A DNA stretch of 33,336 bases from assembly GCA_016876015.1 (NCBI GenBank), contig VGOD01000039.1:1-33336 (forward strand), written 5' to 3'. Shown in pieces: positions 29,867 through 33,336 of the stretch (the first letter of the stretch is position 1; the number at the start of each line of letters is the position of its first letter). The stretch is from Chloroflexota bacterium (GTDB lineage Bacteria; Chloroflexota; Anaerolineae; CG2-30-64-16). A program made the position numbers and the translations under genes. Under the pieces are notes generated by a model. It had not been told where the DNA came from. It saw only the letters and a program-made list of their open reading frames with translations, and made no database searches.

Positions 29867-30063
29867 AGTTGTTTGAACTTGCCTGCGCGAAAATCCGCGA
29901 TGGCTCGATTGGCTAGTTTGTCGAGTTTCCCAGACTTGGCGTCTTTCTCAAATTGCCTGTCCCATATCTTGGCATCGAATTCCTCAAACCATTTCCGAAA
30001 ACGCGCCAAGTCTTTTGGCGGCAACTGTGAGACCGCTTGTTCAAGTTGCAAAACTGCATTCAT
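29863..30063 (-). CDS. Antitoxin-like partner of the ParE-type toxin (cassette gene)
   Basis: A 66-aa protein: LEQAVSQLPPKDLARFRKWF, EEFDAKIWDRQFEKDAKSG and KLDKLANRAIADFRAGKFKQL. It matches a common short antitoxin type (LP...L..FR.WF.EFDA..WD.Q...D...GKLD.LA..A..DFRAG). ATG 30063 has an AGGAGG-type site upstream (complement of CCTCCT at 30070). First of the pair. The leader from attC site 5 to the ATG is about 70 bp and AT-rich, enough for a promoter. Confidence 0.85.
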   Translation of the reverse strand: MNAVLQLEQAVSQLPPKDLARFRKWFEEFDAKIWDRQFEKDAKSGKLDKLANRAIADFRAGKFKQL

Positions 30064-30124
30064 AGTAAATCCTCCTTGTATTCTGATTATCGAATGCGCG
30101 TCACGCTCGGACTTGAAACGGCAT

Positions 30125-30195
30125 GACGCAGAACGCTAGAGCCTTGCGCTGTGCGTCTAGCATAGTCGCAAGGCAAGTGTTATCCGAAGCGGCGG
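30125..30195 (-). other. attC site 5
   Basis: About 70 bp. On the - strand: CCGCTTCGGATAAC-ACTT, arm GCCTTGCG, a loop, arm CGCAAGGC, then TCTAGCGTTCTGCGTCAT. The inner arms equal those of site 2. The opening is complementary in 16 of 17 bases to the cassette start at 31756 (TTATCCGAAACGGCGG). Confidence 0.87.
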
Positions 30196-30199
30196 CGTC

Positions 30200-30754
30200 T
30201 TAATCAGACTCCTCTACATCAATCAAGATCACCTTGACCGGGACGGCAGGAAAATGTCGCTTCAATCGTTCAATGTCGTATACCAGTTGTTCTCCGTAGG
30301 ATACGCCGGTGGACATTTGCTTGTGTAGCGCGTGACAGGGTACGATTTCGACGCCCACATCGGCCTTGTTCTCATTAAAGAAGTATTGGAACTTTGCCAT
30401 ATCGTAGAACATAAAGGCATACTTGCCGAACTGTACTTCAACCAGCACCCTGCCTTTCACAAAATCAATCTGCTTGAACGCACCTGGGATTGTCACATCG
30501 CTGTCAGGCACGGTGATCGTGTATGTATCGCGCAGTTCGGTATATCCCCTGGCCCTGAATGCCTCACGAAACTGCTGATTCATATCTTTGGGCGAGTACA
30601 ACTCTCTTCCGCGCATCGTTTTCTCTTCGCTGATCTTGGTTCTTTTCGCCGTCACGTCAGCAATGATTTCATAAACCTCACGTTCACAGTCTGGATAGTG
30701 CACTTGCAGAATTTCCGCCCCACCCAGGTGTGAATACTCGTAGACGACCCTCAT
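30200..30754 (-). CDS. BglII/BstYI-family type II restriction endonuclease (cassette gene)
   Basis: A 184-aa protein. The central part is characteristic of the Endonuc-BglII family: GAFKQIDFVKGRVLVEVQFG, then KYAFMFYDMAKFQYFF, and VGVEIVPCHALHKQMSTGV. The D in QIDFV and the E-x-Q in VEVQFG form the metal-binding catalytic core. BglII cuts AGATCT and BstYI RGATCY; which of these applies here cannot be read from sequence. It overlaps the end of the methyltransferase gene by 4 nt, so methyltransferase is made first. The stop lies next to attC site 5. It is complete in length for the family (BglII 223 aa, BstYI about 200). Confidence 0.84.
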   Translation of the reverse strand: MRVVYEYSHLGGAEILQVHYPDCEREVYEIIADVTAKRTKISEEKTMRGRELYSPKDMNQQFREAFRARGYTELRDTYTITVPDSDVTIPGAFKQIDFVKGRVLVEVQFGKYAFMFYDMAKFQYFFNENKADVGVEIVPCHALHKQMSTGVSYGEQLVYDIERLKRHFPAVPVKVILIDVEESD

Positions 30755-31707
30755 TCTTCCTGCTCCTGCGCGGTATACTGTGCACGCTGCTCGAATAACT
30801 GGGGCTGAACTGGGGCTGACCCCAGATGCACGACCTGCGGTGGGATACTGATGTCAGGCATATCAGGGTCATAAACCGACCTGGTCATCGGTCTGATACG
30901 CAATGTCCCTCTCTCTGCCAGACGAATACGCTCTCTCGCGATCTCCACGTACTCGGGCATAATCTCGGCACCAATGGCTTTTCGGCTGTGCATTAAGGCA
31001 GCAATCGCTGTTGTCCCCACACCAATGAACGGATCCAATACCCAGTCACCCTCATCAGTCATCGCCAGTACCAGACGTTCGATCAATTCGACCGGGAACT
31101 GGCAAGGGTGGATAGTCTTTTCCACATGGTTTGCTTTCACGTTGGGGATTTCCCAAACGTCGCTGGGATTCTTGCCCAAAGGATTGCCACTGAGCTCGCC
31201 CTTTTTGGGCCCCTTAAAGTGCTTTTTCTTGGGATACTTCTGGGGCACCCGGACAGCATCCAGATTGAAGGTGTACTCATGGCCTTTGGTAAACCAAAGA
31301 ATAACTTCGTACCGGCCGGAAAATCGTTTTGAGGCGTGCAAGCCATGTCCAAAGTGCCACATAATACGGTTACGCAAGTGTAACCCTAACGAGGCGAAGA
31401 TTGGGTACAGAACGATGTCAAGAGGAATGATCTCGCTGTTATCAACGTAGTTGCCGATCTGCCAGCAAATGCTTCCTCGGTCATCCAACACGCGCACGCA
31501 TTCTTCAATGACCCTCCGCTGCTGGGCCAGATACTCGTCCATGTCCAGGCGACTTTCGTAGGGCTTGCCCAGATTGTATGGTGGTGAAGTGACGACGAGC
31601 TTGACAAATTTATCAGGGATTAGAGGAAGCAAATCCAGGCAGTCACCCTCGTATAGAATGAGATCCGCCATCCGATCAAATTCTGCAGCGATTCTTATCT
31701 TGTCCAT
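30751..31707 (-). CDS. Type II DNA methyltransferase (beta class, BglII-type partner; cassette gene)
   Basis: A 318-aa protein, N4-cytosine or N6-adenine DNA methyltransferase. Motif IV is VVTSPPYNLGKPYE near residue 40, and motif I is VLDPFIGVGTTAIAAL in the C-terminal half, the order of the beta class. TIHPCQFPVELIERLVLAMT lies before motif I as usual. ATG 31707 has a GAGGGG site upstream; M13 is a less likely start. SPPY is found in both N4C and N6A enzymes; the BglII methyltransferase is N4C. It protects host DNA from the coupled endonuclease. Because the pair fills one cassette between attC sites 5 and 6, it is an addiction module carried as a cassette. Confidence 0.88.
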   Translation of the reverse strand: MDKIRIAAEFDRMADLILYEGDCLDLLPLIPDKFVKLVVTSPPYNLGKPYESRLDMDEYLAQQRRVIEECVRVLDDRGSICWQIGNYVDNSEIIPLDIVLYPIFASLGLHLRNRIMWHFGHGLHASKRFSGRYEVILWFTKGHEYTFNLDAVRVPQKYPKKKHFKGPKKGELSGNPLGKNPSDVWEIPNVKANHVEKTIHPCQFPVELIERLVLAMTDEGDWVLDPFIGVGTTAIAALMHSRKAIGAEIMPEYVEIARERIRLAERGTLRIRPMTRSVYDPDMPDISIPPQVVHLGSAPVQPQLFEQRAQYTAQEQEE

Positions 31708-31745
31708 CGGATACCCCTCACGGTTTGGTCTTCAAGCAAGCCGCC

Positions 31746-31868
31746 GTTTCGGATAACGCCGCAGCCCCACGCAACGGCACGCTAGCTTGGAAGGCAACTT
31801 TCCTTTTCGCTAACCCACTTGCTCAACAAGCCGCGCGTGCCGTTGTCGTGGGGCGTGTGTTTGCTGAC
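31746..31868 (-). other. attC site 6
   Basis: About 120 bp. On the - strand: GTCAGCAAAC-ACACGCCCC, arm CCCCACGACAACGGCACGC, central part, arm GCGTGCCGTTGCGTGGGG, end GGCGTTATCCG. The arms pair over 18 bp with one extra A in the left arm (CACGACAACGG against CCGTTGCGTG), the unpaired base expected in attC. Confidence 0.9.
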
Positions 31869-32172
31869 GTGCTTTCTCTCTGTGCGTGCTAGATACCAAT
31901 ATCGCAACCTGTTCGCTACCATAAGGAGCGGGCGCACCACGCAGCAAACCTTCCGTGCTTAAATCCTCATCAATCTCTGACCAGTGAATTCCATAGCCGC
32001 CTCCACAAATTCGCCAGTGCGCGCGCTGCTCAGGTGTTGCATGCAGCAAACGTGGATACCATGCAAGTGGTGCGGTTATCGTGCGCCCATCCACAAGGTC
32101 TACGCTCAATGTATCCCTGGTGAAACGCACATCTTTAACGCGCTCACCTGGTTTGACGTCTGAAGTATTCAT
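31810..32172 (-). CDS. DUF2442 family protein (cassette gene)
   Basis: A 120-aa protein: KPGERVKDVRFTRDTLSVDL, GRTITAPLAWYPRLLHATPE, HWRICGGGYGIHWSEIDED and LSTEGLLRGAPAPY. This is the small DUF2442 domain, which usually follows DUF4160 and is suspected to act with it as a toxin-antitoxin-like pair; that is not proven. The gene overlaps the end of DUF4160 by 29 nt. The domain normally ends at about residue 95. The last 19 or so residues (after REKARQ) are read out of the left arm of attC site 6, a common cassette trait. Confidence 0.8.
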   Translation of the reverse strand: MNTSDVKPGERVKDVRFTRDTLSVDLVDGRTITAPLAWYPRLLHATPEQRAHWRICGGGYGIHWSEIDEDLSTEGLLRGAPAPYGSEQVAILVSSTHREKARQQTHAPRQRHARLVEQVG

Positions 32173-32392
32173 TCCATGCCTCCAAGAATTCCTGTTGGTG
32201 TTCCCTCACTATGCGTTCGATAGTACGTAATTCTTTCGGACTAAAGCCGAGATTACGAGCCAAAGCTACAGGGTTGAGCCAGAATTTGGCTGACAAGTCT
32301 TTGCGGTCAACGTGAACGTGTGGTGGTTCGTTCACAATGTCGTGACTGTAAAAGTATATCCGATATGGACCGAGTATGCGAATGGTGGGCAT
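32144..32392 (-). CDS. DUF4160 family protein (cassette gene)
   Basis: An 82-aa protein: PTIRILGPYRIYFYSHDIVN, EPPHVHVDRKDLSAKFWLNP, VALARNLGFSPKELRTIERI and VREHQQEFLEAWNEYF. The EPPHVHV core with two histidines is the hallmark of DUF4160 (function unknown). It is followed by DUF2442, the usual partner. The ribosome site is weak (GGAAAAG). The cassette opens at TTTGCGGAC (32446 down), about 55 nt before the ATG. Confidence 0.87.
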   Translation of the reverse strand: MPTIRILGPYRIYFYSHDIVNEPPHVHVDRKDLSAKFWLNPVALARNLGFSPKELRTIERIVREHQQEFLEAWNEYFRRQTR

Positions 32393-32437
32393 ACTTTTCC
32401 TTTCCCTGACGAACTCAACTCACGGATTCAGCGACAT

Positions 32438-32566
32438 GTCCGCAAACGCCATAGCCCGCCGCAACGCCCAAAGTACCTGCGAATTGAAGTCAACGTCCAA
32501 TTGCGTCAACCACCTTCGTCAAAAAGTCGCGTACGTGGCATTGTCGGCGGGCGTGTGTTTCCCGTT
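32438..32566 (-). other. attC site 7
   Basis: 129 bp. On the - strand: ACGGGAAAC-ACACGCCC, arm GCCCGCCGACAATGCC, central part, arm GGCGTTGCGGCGGGC, end TATGGCGTTTGCGGAC. The inner arms pair with one unpaired A. The opening (ACGGGAAAC) does not match the start of its own cassette (TTCTGCGGC); a GAAGAACACAC just before it (32575-32585) fits better, so the site may be a hybrid. Confidence 0.82.
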
Positions 32567-32589
32567 CGTGCAGTGTGTTCTTCGTTCCA

Positions 32590-32856
32590 TCAAAGCGCGC
32601 GATAGACATCGCGGCGATGTCGCACATAGAGTATCAGTATTTGCTTTGCCTGTGTGTCCACTTCGTAAACGATGCGATAGTCACCCACGACAATCCGATA
32701 GAGTCGTTCAGCAGTTTCGATTTTGTCTACGCCGTGGGGGAAAGGTTCATCCTTCAATTTCTCAATGCGTTTTGTCACACGCTCAACCACCGACTTGGGC
32801 AGACGACGAAAATCCTTGTAGACAGATGGCTTGAAGTCAACATTAAAGGATGCCAT
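32590..32856 (-). CDS. RelE-family toxin (cassette gene)
   Basis: An 88-aa basic protein: FNVDFKPSVYKDFRRLPKSV, RVTKRIEKLKDEPFPHGVDK and RLYRIVVGDYRIVYEVDTQA, then ILILYVRHRRDVYRAL. The L-x-R-x-R-V-G-x-Y-R-x-x-Y strand and the final HRRDVYR are those of RelE/ParE mRNA endoribonucleases. It overlaps the antitoxin by 14 nt, antitoxin first. The stop lies 24 nt from attC site 7. Of the toxins here it is the closest to classic RelE. Confidence 0.9.
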   Translation of the reverse strand: MASFNVDFKPSVYKDFRRLPKSVVERVTKRIEKLKDEPFPHGVDKIETAERLYRIVVGDYRIVYEVDTQAKQILILYVRHRRDVYRAL

Positions 32857-33034
32857 CTTTTTTCAACCGCCGTTTCATTTCCTCAAAACTAATCGGTTGC
32901 TCATTGCGTCGCTCGGCGACTACCGCCAAGTCGTGTAGGTCTTCCATCAATCGCTGATACCGTTCGAGCGAAAGAATCACGCTCAATTTTCTTCCTTTCG
33001 TATCAGTCACGTACTGTTCTTGCACTATTTCCAT
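32843..33034 (-). CDS. Phd/YefM-like antitoxin (cassette gene)
   Basis: A 63-aa protein: QEQYVTDTKGRKLSVILSLE, RYQRLMEDLHDLAVVAERRN and EQPISFEEMKRRLKKDGIL. The VTD-x-x-G-x-K-x-x-V-x-L-x-x-x-x-Y-x-x-L-x-E-x-L pattern is the core of Phd/YefM antitoxins of RelE toxins, with a C-terminal helix that wraps the toxin. The N-terminal DNA-binding part is short. The AT-rich leader from the cassette start (33117) is about 83 bp and contains a GGAG-type site just before the ATG (complement of CTCC at 33044). Confidence 0.87.
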   Translation of the reverse strand: MEIVQEQYVTDTKGRKLSVILSLERYQRLMEDLHDLAVVAERRNEQPISFEEMKRRLKKDGIL

Positions 33035-33108
33035 TTTCTTCTACTCCTTTTTCTTTGCCTATATTCTATCGCGCTCGCGTGTCGCGCGCAACTCTGCAAG
33101 AAGGGCAT

Positions 33109-33229
33109 GCCGCAGAACGCAAAGCGGGCTACCGTGCCGCGCACGTGACCCACATCCTCCCAGGCGCACTGCTCGATTCACACGACCACAGGTCCGTGCG
33201 GCATGGTCAGCCCGCGGGTGTTGACAGCC
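33109..33229 (-). other. attC site 8 (of gene-less cassette, copy 2)
   Basis: 121 bp, the same sequence as site 3 except that the central duplication is missing and a few bases differ (GTCCGTGCGGC against GTCCGCGCGGC). The end is GCGTTCTGCGGCATGCC, which differs from site 3 after G-TT, exactly as expected when the same cassette sits before different neighbours. Confidence 0.88.
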
Positions 33230-33312
33230 GGGCTTGTGGATCCACGGCGCGCGAAATGCCGCCAACTCTGCTGCCGCCGCCAACTCTCACTCTCGGAAGG
33301 CCTGGCCGTCAA
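33119..33312 (-). mobile_element. Cassette without a gene, copy 2
   Basis: 194 bp. Leader 33230-33312 and attC site 8. Nearly identical to 29274-29505 apart from the missing 33-bp duplication and a few substitutions. Opens TTGACGGCC; its attC opens GGCTGTCAAC. No supported open frame. Confidence 0.82.
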
Positions 33313-33336
33313 CGCCGTAGCCCGCCGCAATGCCCA
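33304..33336 (-). other. attC site 9, right-hand core only (cut by window end)
   Basis: The last 33 bases read on the - strand TGGGCATTGCGGCGGGCTA then CGGCGTTGACGGCC. The G-TT core and the GGCGGGCTA arm match those of site 7, so another cassette continues to the right. I count it with the seven full GTT-ended sites plus the degraded site 1. Confidence 0.75.

Larger units (their letters stand above)
27939..33336 (-). mobile_element. Integron-type gene cassette array (eight attC-like sites, no integrase in window)
   Basis: Eight attC-like sites, all in one orientation, separate short gene units read on the - strand. Each unit is one or two genes followed directly by an attC. In array order from the right edge: gene-less cassette, Phd/RelE pair, DUF4160/DUF2442 pair, BglII-like restriction-modification pair, ParE-like pair, second copy of the gene-less cassette, BrnT/BrnA pair, ParE-like pair. 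The sites have the RYYYAAC-like start, G-TT end, inner arms with unpaired bases, and variable central parts. The array is cut by the window end; the attI/integrase side should be to the right. If no integrase is there, it is a cluster of attC sites lacking an integrase (CALIN). Confidence 0.87.

Noticed and set aside
27939-33336. Palindromes as transposon ends
   Set aside because: No transposase and no target duplications are seen; the own-cassette complementarity and one-way orientation fit attC sites far better.

Overview
The window is a high-GC bacterial chromosome segment, most likely from an uncultured Chloroflexota (Anaerolineae or Caldilineae-like) organism. This is inference from style: a TolB-like surface protein with Thr-Pro linkers and a four-Cys N-terminal motif, a secreted protein ending in RRYLPLVGR, a C25 peptidase without type IX secretion signals, and many small palindromic repeats. 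No rRNA or tRNA gene was seen. The sequence right of about 27.5 kb is visibly AT-richer, with different codon use.

Region 1 (1-14098) is a surface polysaccharide locus on the + strand. It holds a glycosyltransferase tail, a Trm112-like/SAM methyltransferase, two phosphoglycosyl transferases, an NDP-sugar epimerase, an MNT-fold protein, and three enzymes that fit the GDP-D-glycero-alpha-D-manno-heptose pathway (HddA-like kinase, HddC-like guanylyltransferase, GmhB phosphatase; no GmhA here). A TolB-like propeller protein and a Wzz/BY-kinase with a Tyr-rich tail follow. A mntA-hepT toxin-antitoxin pair sits inside on the - strand.

Region 2 (14154-24749) begins at a near-consensus sigma70 promoter. 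It reads: PqqD-like protein, 72-aa Cys-containing peptide with a leader-like half, PqqD/radical SAM/SPASM enzyme, large secreted repeat protein, HprK-like kinase, gingipain-type C25 peptidase, second MNT-fold protein and AAC(3)-type acetyltransferase. It looks like an uncharacterised RiPP (ribosomally made, modified peptide) or peptide-tag system.

Region 3 (24820-27768, - strand) has a FGGY sugar kinase, a DUF4432 mutarotase-like protein and an orphan HicB.

Region 4 (27939 to the window end) is a previously unlabelled integron-type gene cassette array. Eight attC-like sites (one cut by the window end), all in one orientation, separate cassettes read on the - strand. These carry four toxin-antitoxin pairs, a BglII-like restriction-modification system, a DUF4160/DUF2442 pair and two copies of a cassette without a gene. 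For most cassettes the first bases are complementary to the bases that open their own attC, as expected of real cassettes that circularise. No integrase is in the window; attI/intI, if present, should lie beyond the right edge.

Small dispersed repeats are abundant. Several lie in or against genes: in frame inside a sugar transferase, twice in the N-terminal part of the C25 peptidase, between the peptide gene and its radical SAM enzyme, and directly against the hicB start codon.
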